A DNA stretch of 17,631 nucleotides from SZAS-79 sp038319115 (GTDB lineage: Bacteria > Pseudomonadota > Gammaproteobacteria > Burkholderiales > SG8-39). Below are positions 6,714-14,238 of the stretch, piece after piece. How positions within the stretch are numbered: the first letter of the stretch is position 1; every line of letters begins with the position of its first letter. The DNA is taken from assembly GCA_038319115.1 (NCBI GenBank), contig JBBQCV010000061.1:1-17631 (forward strand), given 5' to 3'. The notes beneath the pieces were generated by a model that saw only the letters and a program-made list of their open reading frames with translations, searched no databases and was not told the origin of the DNA. The position numbers and the translations under genes were made by a program.

Positions 6714-7631
6714 ATGCGGCCGTCGCGATTCCTGCCCTTGCTGTTGCTGCCATTCGCACTTGCCACCGTCGCGCTGCCGCTGCACGCGGCCCCGGTGGAC
6801 CCCAAAAGCACCAGCTTCCTGACCTCCGACCGGGTCCGCCTGCGGGTTTTCGAAGCCGGGGTGGACCGCCCCGGCCGGCCCGTCATCGCGTTCGTGCCCG
6901 GTTGGTCGATGCCGGGTTCGATCTGGGGCCGGCAGGCCGAACTGCTCTCGGCCACCCACAAGGTGGCGGTCCTCGATCCGCGCGGGCAGGGCGAGTCGCC
7001 GGTGCCGCGTGGCGGATTCAGCATCGAGCGGCGCGCCGAAGACCTGCATGACTTCGTGCGGCGCTATGCCCCGGTGGTGCTGGTCACGTGGTCGCTCGCC
7101 TCGCTCGAGGCCTTGCTGTACATCCGCACGCACGGCGAGTACGACCTGCAGGGGCTGGTGATCGTCGACAGTTCCGTGGGCGAGATCTCGACGCTTGTCG
7201 AGCCGCCGTCCCTGCCGCCGCCGCCGGGGCCGGTGCTTACGTTCACTGAGGAACTTCGCCAGGACCGCTTCAGGGCGCTCGACAATTTCGTGCGCGACAT
7301 CTTCAAGACGCCACAGCCCGAATACGCGCTGGCGGCGCTGCGCGACAGTGCCATGCGCATGCCGCTGGAAGCGAGCCTGTCGATCTTCCCTGGCAACCGA
7401 ATTCCGCGCGAGCGCTGGCGCGAGACGGTCAACGGCTTTACGCGCCCACTGCTGTACGCAGTCACGCCGCAGTACCAGGGGCAGGCCGAGGCGCTCAAGC
7501 GCAACCGTCCGGCCACCCGCATAGAGCTCTTCGACAGGGCCGGGCACGCGCTGTTCGTCGATGAGCCCGACCGGTTCGCGGCGCTGCTGACCGGGTTTCT
7601 GCGCGAAAATGGCTTGGCCGGCGCGAATTGA
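6714..7631 (+). CDS. Exported alpha/beta hydrolase with atypical nucleophile elbow
   Basis: From ATG 6714 this is a 305-residue protein with a signal peptide (FLPLLLLPFALATVALPLHA, cleavage near residue 25). The alpha/beta-hydrolase fold is shown by VPGWSMPGS (62-69), LDPRGQGES (88-95) and GHALFVDEPDRF (277-288) with the expected catalytic His 278. The nucleophile elbow reads TWSLAS instead of GxSxG, with S127 as the likely nucleophile. The position where an Asp is usual after strand 6-7 reads AVTPQYQG, so the acid residue is not obvious. Hydrolysis of an ester or similar bond in the periplasm is plausible but unproven. GTG 6693 and TTG 6702 are alternative in-frame starts; TTG 6702 has AGGTGG 5 nt upstream. 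I chose 6714 because it gives the cleanest signal peptide. The gene directly follows the secreted protein gene that ends at 6691. Confidence 0.82.
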   Translation: MRPSRFLPLLLLPFALATVALPLHAAPVDPKSTSFLTSDRVRLRVFEAGVDRPGRPVIAFVPGWSMPGSIWGRQAELLSATHKVAVLDPRGQGESPVPRGGFSIERRAEDLHDFVRRYAPVVLVTWSLASLEALLYIRTHGEYDLQGLVIVDSSVGEISTLVEPPSLPPPPGPVLTFTEELRQDRFRALDNFVRDIFKTPQPEYALAALRDSAMRMPLEASLSIFPGNRIPRERWRETVNGFTRPLLYAVTPQYQGQAEALKRNRPATRIELFDRAGHALFVDEPDRFAALLTGFLRENGLAGAN

Positions 7632-7693
7632 TTGCCACGGCCGTTCCCGCGTAAGCTTGCCTTTCTCCGCAATCGACCCAGCCTGAGACACCC

Positions 7694-8671
7694 ATGAAAA
7701 GCCTCCTCGCCAGTCTCCTTTCCGCTGCCTGCGCCCTCGTGGCAGCAGCGCCCGCCGCTGCGCAAGGGTGGCCCGCAGCGGGCCCGATCACGATCGTGCA
7801 GGGTTTCCCCGCCGGGTCGGGCGTGGACATTGTCATGCGGCTGTTCCAGGGTCCGATGGAACAGGCCCTCAATGCGCGCTTCGTCATGGATTACCGCACC
7901 GGGGCCGGTGGCAACATCGCATCGGAGGCCGTCGCGCGCGCCAAGCCCGACGGTTACACGCTGTTGCTGAGCACCGCTGCAACCCACGGGGTCAACGCGG
8001 CGCTGTACAAGCGCCTGCCCTTCGATGTCGAACGCGATTTCACGCCGATCGCGCCGATGGTGGATGTGTCCAACGTGCTCACCATCAATCCGGCCGTGAT
8101 CGATGCGCACTCGGTGAAGGAGTTCATCGCCTTGGTCAAGGCGAATCCGGCCAAGTACAACTTCGCCTCGACCGGCAACGGCACCGGCACGCACCTGGCT
8201 TTCGCGGAGTTCAACGCGCGCGCCGGGCTCAACATGGTGCACGTGCCTTACAAAGGCGGCCCTGAGGCGCTTGCCGCGGTAGTCAAGGGCGACGTGTGCT
8301 GCATCTTCAACCAGGTGCAGTCGGTGCTCGGCCAGTGGAAGGCCGGCAAGGTGAGGCTCCTCGGCGTCACCACCAAGGCACGCGTGGCGGCGGTGCCGGA
8401 CATCCCGACGATTTCCGAGGCAGGCGTGCCCGGCTACGAGAGCTACATCTGGTTCGGGCTGCACGGGCCCAAGGGCCTCGACCCGCATATCGTCAACGCG
8501 ATCAACGCTGCGGTAAAGAAGGCCATCGAAACGCCGGCCGTGCGCCAGCGCTTGGCCGAACTGGGCAATTCGCCGCGCTACGAAACGCCGGAGCAGTTCC
8601 GCGCGACCGTAAAGGCCGACCGCGCAAGCTGGGCGGCGGTGGTCAACGCTTCGGGCGCAAGCATCGATTGA
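7694..8671 (+). CDS. Tripartite tricarboxylate transporter substrate-binding protein (Bug/TctC family)
   Basis: This intact 325-residue Bug protein has a signal peptide ending at AAAPAAA-QG (about residue 23). Family motifs run in order: ITIVQGFPAGSGVD (32-45), RTGAGGNIASE (68-78), AKPDGYTLLL (83-92), KRLPFDVERDFTPIA (106-120), NFASTGNGT (156-164) and HVPYKGGPEAL (183-193). Such proteins capture carboxylates or related small molecules in the periplasm for a TctAB-type transporter, or for signalling. No TctA/TctB genes are in the window. An unusual CysCys pair (C202-C203) sits in GDVCCIFNQ, where the family normally has an acidic or hydrophobic residue. The gene is 62 nt after the hydrolase and convergent with the downstream monooxygenase. 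The ligand cannot be predicted from sequence. Confidence 0.93.
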   Translation: MKSLLASLLSAACALVAAAPAAAQGWPAAGPITIVQGFPAGSGVDIVMRLFQGPMEQALNARFVMDYRTGAGGNIASEAVARAKPDGYTLLLSTAATHGVNAALYKRLPFDVERDFTPIAPMVDVSNVLTINPAVIDAHSVKEFIALVKANPAKYNFASTGNGTGTHLAFAEFNARAGLNMVHVPYKGGPEALAAVVKGDVCCIFNQVQSVLGQWKAGKVRLLGVTTKARVAAVPDIPTISEAGVPGYESYIWFGLHGPKGLDPHIVNAINAAVKKAIETPAVRQRLAELGNSPRYETPEQFRATVKADRASWAAVVNASGASID

Positions 8672-8705
8672 TCTACCCGCAAGGCCCTCGAGGCGCCCGG
8701 GCGGG

Positions 8706-10169
8706 TCAGGGGGCGCTGCGCCGCTCTTTCGGCATGTACTGTCCGGTGGGCTTGAGTTCTTCCTCTTCGTGGGCGAGGAGCGCGTCGAAATGCCGGTCGG
8801 CGTCGGCAACGAAAAGATCGCGCACGATACCCTCCGCCAGCCGGTTCGCACCAAAGGCCAGGCCCGGGATGTCGCCGGCCAGCGGCCCATGGCTCATGGT
8901 GCATCCCCAGTTGAACACGTGCACGCCGGCCAAGCCAATGGCTGCGCCGGGCGAGCGCTCGAGCAGCTGGAACGCATCCCCGAGATAGGGAAAACGCGCC
9001 TCCTCCGGATGCGCGCGTGCTTCGGCTGGTGACACACGGTCAGCCCACACCAGCGCATGCTCGCGAAACGCGGCGACTTCGGGGCGCTCCATCATGTCGA
9101 CGTCGAACCCGGTGGCGATCACCACCGCGTCGAACCGGTGCGTCCCTTTGGTGGTGGTCACGATCGCGCCTTGCGCATCAGCGTCGAGGTCGGTCCACGG
9201 TTCGCCGAGCCGCACCGAAAATCCCGCGCATTTTTCGCAGCGCAGGACGGATTCGAACGGCGGCGGGACCTGGGCGGTGAAGATGTAGGTGAAGAAGCGC
9301 CAGCGCCGCGCATCGTCAAGGCGATAAAAGCCGCGCAGGAAACCCGGGAACGAAGCCCACTTCGACTTGTTCACCTGCGGCAGGTAGGGACGCCGCGCGA
9401 ACAGCGTGACTGCCGCCGCACCGGCTTCGAGCGCGGTGCCCGCGTTGTCGAATGCCGATGCCCCCGCACCCAGTACCCCGATGCGCCTGCCTTTGAGGGA
9501 CGCGAAATCGATGCGGTCGGCCGAATGGAAAATGCAGCCTTTCGCCTGCGCGCCGGCGGGCGAGAAAGACGGGAAGTCCGGCCATCGGGGCGCGCCGCTG
9601 CCATCGCGGCCCAGCGCCAGCACCACCTTGCGCGCAAGGATCGATTCGATTCCCGCCAGACCCTGCAGTTGCACGTGGATGAGGCCGCCCTCGAGTGCGA
9701 GCCCGCTCACTTCGGTGTGGTTCTCGATGGGCAGCGCCAGCACCCGGCGCACCCACATGAGGTAATCGGCCCATTCGAGCCGAGGGATCTTGTACAGCGA
9801 CGCCCAAGCGGCCGCGCCATGCACGGCCTCATACCACGCCCGGAAGGTAAGCGACGCCACGCCGAGGTCGGGGCCCGTCAGTTGCTTGGGGGAGCGCAGG
9901 GTGTCCATGCGCGCGAAAGTGGTCCAGGGCCCCTCCGTGCCGGCGGCCTTGCGCTCGACCACGCGCAGGTTACGGACGCCCTCGCGCATCAGCGCAAACG
10001 CCGCCGTCTGGCCGCACATCCCGGCGCCGACCACAAGCACGTCGAGGACGCGCTTGCCTGCGCGTTGTGTCGGCGGCACCCAGTTGGGCGCGGGCCAGTT
10101 CAGCCGTTCAAGGTCGCGCCGCACGTCGGCTTCGTATGCCGCCAGTCCCGTATTGCCCGTCCCGATCAT
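8706..10169 (-). CDS. FAD/NAD(P)-dependent monooxygenase-like flavoprotein
   Basis: This 487-residue protein has two Rossmann nucleotide sites: FAD-binding VVGAGMCG (46-53) and an NAD(P)-type site VLGAGASAFDNA (232-243), with an ATGFD motif (352-356). The layout matches class B flavoprotein monooxygenases and their lysine/ornithine N-hydroxylase-like relatives. A segment IFHSADRIDF (213-222) lies where Baeyer-Villiger enzymes carry their His-containing fingerprint, but the full fingerprint is not present, so a Baeyer-Villiger role is unproven. C311 and C314 form a CxxC (CEKC) that may be structural. ATG 10169 is supported by a GGAG 5 nt upstream on the minus strand. The gene is divergent from the DsbA-fold isomerase gene and convergent with the Bug gene. 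The substrate is unknown. Confidence 0.87.
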   Translation of the reverse strand: MIGTGNTGLAAYEADVRRDLERLNWPAPNWVPPTQRAGKRVLDVLVVGAGMCGQTAAFALMREGVRNLRVVERKAAGTEGPWTTFARMDTLRSPKQLTGPDLGVASLTFRAWYEAVHGAAAWASLYKIPRLEWADYLMWVRRVLALPIENHTEVSGLALEGGLIHVQLQGLAGIESILARKVVLALGRDGSGAPRWPDFPSFSPAGAQAKGCIFHSADRIDFASLKGRRIGVLGAGASAFDNAGTALEAGAAAVTLFARRPYLPQVNKSKWASFPGFLRGFYRLDDARRWRFFTYIFTAQVPPPFESVLRCEKCAGFSVRLGEPWTDLDADAQGAIVTTTKGTHRFDAVVIATGFDVDMMERPEVAAFREHALVWADRVSPAEARAHPEEARFPYLGDAFQLLERSPGAAIGLAGVHVFNWGCTMSHGPLAGDIPGLAFGANRLAEGIVRDLFVADADRHFDALLAHEEEELKPTGQYMPKERRSAP

Positions 10170-10174
10170 TTAAA

Positions 10175-10178
10175 CTCC
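10175..10178 (-). promoter_or_regulatory. Shine-Dalgarno for the flavin monooxygenase gene
   Basis: GGAG on the minus strand ends 5 nt before ATG 10169 and supports that start. Confidence 0.6.
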
Positions 10179-10202
10179 GCCCCCCGGCCCTTGTATTCGA
10201 TG

Positions 10203-10230
10203 TTGGTCGATCCTGCAGTGCCGTGATTAT
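10203..10230 (+). promoter_or_regulatory. Candidate promoter for the isomerase-uup pair
   Basis: TTGGTC (10203-10208) and GATTAT (10225-10230) are separated by 16 bp, and a TG precedes the -10-like box. This would give a leader of about 25 nt before ATG 10262. Matches are three and four of six consensus bases, so this is weak evidence within the 92-bp divergent gap. Confidence 0.3.
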
Positions 10231-10261
10231 CCCGCCTAACCCCTCGCGCGAGCCCGAAGAG

Positions 10262-10903
10262 ATGATCGAAGTTTCCTGCTACTACAGCCTGTCTTCGCCG
10301 TGGGCTTATTTTGCCGGTCCCAAAATGCAGGACATCGTGCGGCGCCACCACGTGAAGCTGGTGCTCAAGCCGTACGACTTCCAGGAGGTGGCGCCCAAGA
10401 CGGGCGGGGTGCCGATCCGCACCCGGCCCCAGCCGCGGCGCACTTACCACGCCCTCGAACTGGCCCGCTGGCGCGATTACCTCGGGATGCCGCTCAATGT
10501 GGAGCCCCGGCACTACCCCGCCGACGGCAAGCCCGCCGGTTGGAACAAGCCGCCCGGCTGGATGGTGATCGCCGCGCAGGAAGCGGGCCTCGATGCCATA
10601 CGCCTGTCGCATGCGCTCCTGCGCGCGCTGTGGGCCGAGGAGCGCGATACGTCGCGGCCCGAAGTCCGCCGTGAGATCGCCGAAGACAACGGCATGGACG
10701 GCGAGTCGTTGCTGGCCGCCGAGGGTAGCGAGGCGGTGCAGTCCCTGTACCGACGCTACAGCGACGAGGCGCTCGCCTGCGGAGTGTTCGGTGCGCCGAC
10801 GTACGTGCTCGACGGCGAGCGCTTCTGGGGCCAGGACCGGCTCGACTTCCTCGACCGCCGGCTCGATGTCCTGCGCGCCGGCAAGCCTGCCAAGGGCGGG
10901 TGA
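10262..10903 (+). CDS. DsbA-fold isomerase (2-hydroxychromene-2-carboxylate isomerase/kappa-GST-like)
   Basis: This 213-residue protein has the thioredoxin-fold layout of the 2-hydroxychromene-2-carboxylate isomerase family, which is glutathione dependent. It lacks a CxxC; the active-site region is YSLSSPWAYF (8-17), with S11/S12 at the catalytic Ser position. The conserved C-terminal block CGVFGAPTYVLDGERFWGQD (173-192) includes the cis-Pro P179 and the WGQDR signature. The family's best-known role is in naphthalene-type aromatic degradation, but most genomic copies are of unknown substrate, and no aromatic pathway genes flank it. I chose ATG 10262, just after GAAGAG; the open frame extends upstream only into the divergent promoter region. 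Its stop overlaps the Uup GTG start (GTGA, 10900-10903). Confidence 0.88.
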   Translation: MIEVSCYYSLSSPWAYFAGPKMQDIVRRHHVKLVLKPYDFQEVAPKTGGVPIRTRPQPRRTYHALELARWRDYLGMPLNVEPRHYPADGKPAGWNKPPGWMVIAAQEAGLDAIRLSHALLRALWAEERDTSRPEVRREIAEDNGMDGESLLAAEGSEAVQSLYRRYSDEALACGVFGAPTYVLDGERFWGQDRLDFLDRRLDVLRAGKPAKGG

Positions 10904-12804
10904 GCGGCATGCCGCTCGTCCAGTTCAGCGGGGTTTGCCTTGCATTCGGCCATGTGCCGCTGCTCGACCATGTCGACCTCGTCATCGAGCCGGACGAGCG
11001 TATCGGCCTGATCGGCCGCAACGGCACGGGCAAGTCGAGCCTGCTCAAGCTCCTCGCGGGAGCGCAGAAAGCGGATGACGGCAAGGTGTGGCGCGCCCCG
11101 TCGATCAAGCTCGCCACGGTCGAGCAGGAGCCGTCCTTCGATGCCGGCCTGACCGTGTTCGAGGCGGTCGCCGAGGGTCTGGGCGAAGGCTACCGGTTAC
11201 TGGTCGCGTATCACGCCGCCACGCACGCCTTCGCCGAAAACCATGCCGACGCCGCGCTCGCCGAGCGCATGCACGAATTGCAGGAGCAGATCGACACTAC
11301 CAACAGCTGGAGCCTGCAGCACAAGGTGGAGAGCACGCTCACGCGGCTTTCGCTCGACGCCGATCGCAAGGTGGGCGAGCTCTCCGGCGGCCTCAAGAAA
11401 CGCGTGGCCCTTGCGCGCGCGCTGGTGATGGAGCCGGACCTGCTGCTGCTCGACGAACCGACCAACCACCTCGACGTGGCCTCGATCGAGTGGCTGGAGG
11501 GGGTGCTGCAGACGTTTGCCGGCAGCGTGCTGTTCGTCACCCACGACCGGCGCTTCCTCGATACGGTCGCCAACGCCATCATCGAACTGGACCGTGGCCA
11601 CCTGACCACTTACCCGGGCAACTTCAGCGCCTACCAGGTGAGAAAGGCCGAAGATCTCGCGAGCGAAGCGGTCCACAACCGCAAATTCGACAAGTTGCTC
11701 GCGCAGGAAGAGGTCTGGATCCGCAAGGGCGTCGAAGCGCGTCGCACGCGCAACGAAGGGCGCGTGCTGCGCCTCGAGCAATTGCGGCTGGAGCGGGCCG
11801 CGCGGCGCGAAAGGGTCGGCAAGGTCGAGCTCGCGCTGGGCGAGGGCGAACGCTCGGGCAAGCTGGTGGCCGAACTCGAGGGGGTCGGCAAGGCCTATGG
11901 TGGGCGCGAGGTGGTGAGCGATTTCTCGGCGCGCATCCTGCGCGGCGACAAGGTCGGCCTCATCGGCCCCAACGGCAGCGGCAAAACGACGCTGCTCAAG
12001 CTGATCCTCGGCGAGATCGAGCCCGATACCGGCAGCGTGCGTCTGGGAACCAAGCTCGCGATCGCGTATTTCGACCAGTTCCGCGCGGCGCTCGACGAGG
12101 AAGCGACGCTCGCCGACACGATCAACCCGGGCGCCGATTTCGTCGAAGTCGACGGCGCGAGGAAGCACGTCATCAGCTACCTGGGCGATTTCCTGTTCCC
12201 GCCCGAGCGGGCAAAGGCCCTGGTCAAGTCGCTTTCCGGGGGAGAGCGCAACCGGCTGCTGCTCGCGCGCCTGTTCAGCCGCCCGGCCAACGTGCTGGTG
12301 CTCGACGAGCCGACCAACGACCTCGATATCGAAACGCTCGAGCTGCTCGAGGATCTCCTGCAGTCCTACAGCGGTACGCTGTTCCTCGTGAGCCACGACC
12401 GCACCTTCCTCGACAACGTGGTGACGCAAACCATTGCGAGCGAAGGCGACGGGCGATGGAAGGAATACGTCGGCGGCTATTCGGACTGGTTGCGCACCAG
12501 CCAGGCCGGCCGCGCCGAGGCCAAGGAAGAGGAGCGGCGCGCCGGCAAGAAAACGGATGCCCGTACTGCAAAGAAGCCGCCCAAAGCGAAGCTCAACTAC
12601 AAGGAAAGCCGCGAACTGGCCGAGTTACCTGAGCGCATCGACGCGCTCGAAAAGGAACAGGCCGACATCGCCGCGCGGCTCTCCGAAGGGTCCATTTACG
12701 CCTCGGAACCCGAAGAGGCGCTGCGGCTGCAGGCGCGCAGCGCCGAAATCGAGGACCAGCTCACCGAGGCGCTCACGCGCTGGGAGGTGCTCGACGCGCG
12801 TTAA
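10900..12804 (+). CDS. uup: ABC-F family ATPase Uup
   Basis: This soluble 634-residue protein has two ABC nucleotide-binding domains and no membrane segments. Domain 1 has Walker A GRNGTGKS (39-46), signature LSGG (161-164) and Walker B LLLLDEP (181-187). Domain 2 has Walker A GPNGSGKT (356-363), signature LSGGE (445-449) and Walker B VLVLDEP (465-471). A charged helical linker (about 255-310) joins them. The C-terminal 70 residues form the charged coiled-coil domain of Uup, preceded by a Lys-rich tract (about 545-565). Uup acts on the ribosome and has been linked to precise excision of transposons and replication-associated DNA junctions. The GTG at 10900 overlaps the isomerase stop; ATG 10909 (MPLVQFSG) is equally plausible. 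Both pairs of catalytic residues look intact. Confidence 0.93.
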   Translation: MSGMPLVQFSGVCLAFGHVPLLDHVDLVIEPDERIGLIGRNGTGKSSLLKLLAGAQKADDGKVWRAPSIKLATVEQEPSFDAGLTVFEAVAEGLGEGYRLLVAYHAATHAFAENHADAALAERMHELQEQIDTTNSWSLQHKVESTLTRLSLDADRKVGELSGGLKKRVALARALVMEPDLLLLDEPTNHLDVASIEWLEGVLQTFAGSVLFVTHDRRFLDTVANAIIELDRGHLTTYPGNFSAYQVRKAEDLASEAVHNRKFDKLLAQEEVWIRKGVEARRTRNEGRVLRLEQLRLERAARRERVGKVELALGEGERSGKLVAELEGVGKAYGGREVVSDFSARILRGDKVGLIGPNGSGKTTLLKLILGEIEPDTGSVRLGTKLAIAYFDQFRAALDEEATLADTINPGADFVEVDGARKHVISYLGDFLFPPERAKALVKSLSGGERNRLLLARLFSRPANVLVLDEPTNDLDIETLELLEDLLQSYSGTLFLVSHDRTFLDNVVTQTIASEGDGRWKEYVGGYSDWLRTSQAGRAEAKEEERRAGKKTDARTAKKPPKAKLNYKESRELAELPERIDALEKEQADIAARLSEGSIYASEPEEALRLQARSAEIEDQLTEALTRWEVLDAR

Positions 12805-12825
12805 GGGGGCCTGATCGCGAAGTCT

Positions 12826-12858
12826 TGGCCTTTCGTCCGGGCGCGCCGGCGGAGGCCA
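12826..12858. other. Nested inverted repeat between the convergent uup and thioesterase genes
   Basis: TGGCCT (12826-12831) and AGGCCA (12853-12858) pair perfectly around an inner CCGG/CCGG hairpin (12837-12849). The location between convergent stops (12804 and 12865) suits bidirectional termination, but there is no T-run, so the call is tentative. Confidence 0.3.
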
Positions 12859-12864
12859 CGCGGT

Positions 12865-13269
12865 TCAGCCGGTTTTCTCGAGCACCATCTGGGTCTGCAG
12901 CGTAAGCGAAAGCAGGCGTCCGGACTCGTCGGTGATGCGCGTCTGCCAGACATGGGTGCGGCGCCCCTTGTGCAGGGGTGTGGCCTCAGCGCGCACGACC
13001 CCCGCGCGACCGGCGGCAAAGAAATTGGTTTTCGATTCGAGCGTGGTGGTGGTCGCGCCGCCCGTCAGGTTTACGATGGTGGCGGCGGCCCCCACGGTAT
13101 CGGCGAACGCCATGAGGGTACCGCCGTGCAGCGCGCCGCCGACGGTGCGCAGCGCGTCGCGGATGTTCAGTTCCGCCACCACCCGGTCTGGGTCGAGGGA
13201 AACGAAACGCATGCCGAGCAGCTCGGGCAGGGTGCCCGCCAGGCGTTGATTGAATGTGTCGAGGTCCAT
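12865..13269 (-). CDS. PaaI-type hotdog-fold thioesterase
   Basis: This 134-residue single hotdog domain (4HBT/PaaI family) hydrolyses acyl-CoA-type thioesters. The signature is ALHGGTLMAFADTVGAAAT (46-64): HGG at 48-50 precedes D57, matching the catalytic Asp of PaaI. The following strand motif TTLESKTNFFAAGRAG (75-90) is also typical. Homologs include PaaI and YdiI/menaquinone-type thioesterases; the acyl group cannot be told from sequence. ATG 13269 gives a family-length protein, and a GGAG lies about 9 nt upstream. A candidate promoter with a good -35 lies at 13302-13330, inside the adjoining GNAT remnant region. The gene is monocistronic on the minus strand and convergent with uup. Confidence 0.9.
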   Translation of the reverse strand: MDLDTFNQRLAGTLPELLGMRFVSLDPDRVVAELNIRDALRTVGGALHGGTLMAFADTVGAAATIVNLTGGATTTTLESKTNFFAAGRAGVVRAEATPLHKGRRTHVWQTRITDESGRLLSLTLQTQMVLEKTG

Positions 13270-13301
13270 GTCCGCCAGCTCCGTGATTTGCTCTGACCCG
13301 A

Positions 13302-13330
13302 ATCGTCGCCGGATTGGTTGACTGGGTCAA
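13302..13330 (-). promoter_or_regulatory. Candidate sigma70 promoter for the thioesterase gene
   Basis: On the minus strand TTGACC (13330-13325, five of six consensus bases) is followed after exactly 17 bp by GACGAT (13307-13302, three of six). The -35 lies within the small palindrome TTGACTGGGTCAA (13318-13330), which could also be a regulator site. The transcript would begin about 25-30 nt before ATG 13269. Confidence 0.4.
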
Positions 13331-13567
13331 ATAATCGGAGAGTGCATTGCCCACGCGCGCGCGCTGGGTTATCGCAAGCTGGTGCTATGGACGTAGAGTT
13401 CGCTTGTGGCCGCACGGCACATCTACAAGTTTGCGGGCTTTCGCCTCGCCGGCAGCGAGCCACACAGCAGTTTCGGCGTCGAGCTGGTGGGCGAGTACTG
13501 GGAACTCGACTTGCGCGCGGCGCCTCAAGCGGCCGCAGCGCGAGCTTCGAAGGTGAACAGCCAATAA
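13322..13567 (+). pseudogene. C-terminal remnant of a MarR/GNAT-type acetyltransferase
   Basis: The + strand frame beginning at 13322 reads GECIAHARALGYRKLVLWT, then TAG at 13394-13396, then SSLVAARHIYKFAGFRL, EPHSSFGVELVG and EYWELDL (to 13513). This closely follows the last 60 or so residues of GNAT N-acetyltransferases fused to MarR regulators, where the stop position is normally an Asn in LWTN. An in-frame TGA also lies at 13319-13321. The first helix-turn-helix domain and most of the acetyltransferase domain are missing; the thioesterase gene on the other strand occupies the upstream sequence. The frame runs on to a TAA at 13565-13567, overlapping the 3' end of the methyltransferase gene by 43 nt. 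It is a non-functional relic. The family assignment rests on pattern recognition from sequence, not a search. Confidence 0.7.
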
Positions 13568-14193
13568 TATTCCAGGGCGCGATAGGCCATGCCTGTGCCG
13601 AAATGTGCGGCGTCGGCGCGCAGCTCGACCTCGGAAGGGAAATTCTTCAGCACTTCATGCGTACTGCCGTCGACGAGTCCGCGTACCTGCCAGGTATTGC
13701 CTTCGTCATCGGTGCGCGCGACCGGCGAACTGCTGCCGGGCACGTACAGGTTGTCGAGCAGCATCACGCGGGCGCCCGGCGAAAGGCAGCGCGCGAGCGA
13801 AGCGAGGAAGGCGCGGCATTCCGATTTGCGCAGATGTGACCACCAGAATCCCGCAAACGCCGCACCGAACGGCCCGCTTGCGGCTGGCAGGTCGAATGCA
13901 TCGGCCTCGGCGAAGCGGACCTTGCCGGGGTCGAGCGCCTTGCTGCGCGCAATGGCCAGGGTCTCGCCGGTGAGGTCTGTGGCCAGCACTTCGTTCGCAG
14001 TGCCCGCGATGTGCCGGGTCCAGTAGCCGGTCCCGCAGGCGATCTCGAGCACCCTGCGGCCGGCGAAAAAATCCGGGATCGCCTGCTCAAGGCGGCGCAG
14101 GTCGGTCTGCCGCTCCGGCTTGGCGTAAATGGCCTCGTACTCGCGCGCGCGCGCCGCGTAATACGCCTGCATTGCGGGGTCGGGACGGGCCAT
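13525..14193 (-). CDS. Class I SAM-dependent methyltransferase
   Basis: This 222-residue Rossmann-fold methyltransferase has motif I VLEIACGTGYWT (48-59), an acidic residue after the next strand in LATDLTGE (about 70-77), and a motif II/III-like segment EADAFDLPA. The segment AFAGFWWSHLRKSE follows, and the C-terminus is rich in Ala. The methyl acceptor is not predictable; small-molecule methyltransferases of this type are often uncharacterised. The start at ATG 14193 precedes the first helix directly. It is divergent from the first M20 peptidase gene with about 45 bp between starts. Its 3' end overlaps the GNAT remnant on the opposite strand; the final EARAAAA may reflect 3' extension into that relic, since the domain looks complete by about residue 215. 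Confidence 0.85.
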   Translation of the reverse strand: MARPDPAMQAYYAARAREYEAIYAKPERQTDLRRLEQAIPDFFAGRRVLEIACGTGYWTRHIAGTANEVLATDLTGETLAIARSKALDPGKVRFAEADAFDLPAASGPFGAAFAGFWWSHLRKSECRAFLASLARCLSPGARVMLLDNLYVPGSSSPVARTDDEGNTWQVRGLVDGSTHEVLKNFPSEVELRADAAHFGTGMAYRALEYYWLFTFEARAAAA

Positions 14194-14226
14194 CTATGGC
14201 AGTATCCCATGAACCAAATACATCAT

Positions 14227-14230
14227 GGAG
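14227..14230 (+). promoter_or_regulatory. Shine-Dalgarno fixing the start of the first M20 peptidase
   Basis: GGAG ends 8 nt before ATG 14239 and favours that start over the in-frame ATG at 14209, which would add ten residues not resembling the family. Confidence 0.6.
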
Positions 14231-14238
14231 CAGTGCGC

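Noticed and set aside
8675..8706. ACCCGC/GCGGGT inverted repeat between the convergent Bug and monooxygenase genes as a terminator
   Set aside because: Only a 6-bp stem with a 20-bp loop and no T-run on either strand; not enough to call in GC-rich DNA.
7064..8890. Very long minus-strand open frame antisense to the hydrolase and Bug genes
   Set aside because: It is Arg/Gly/His/Ala rich with no domain, and the + strand genes it opposes are clear family members; a GC-rich codon-bias shadow.
9057..10226. Plus-strand 389-codon frame opposite the flavin monooxygenase
   Set aside because: Low-complexity Arg/Gly/His content and no domain; the minus-strand protein has two intact Rossmann motifs.
11197..12429. 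Minus-strand 410-codon frame opposite uup
   Set aside because: Uup has complete motifs on the + strand; the antisense frame shows no family features.
14194..14238. Regulatory palindrome in the 45-bp gap between the methyltransferase and M20 starts (ATGG and CCAT repeats)
   Set aside because: Arms of only 4 bp and start codons contribute to the pattern; no support for an operator.
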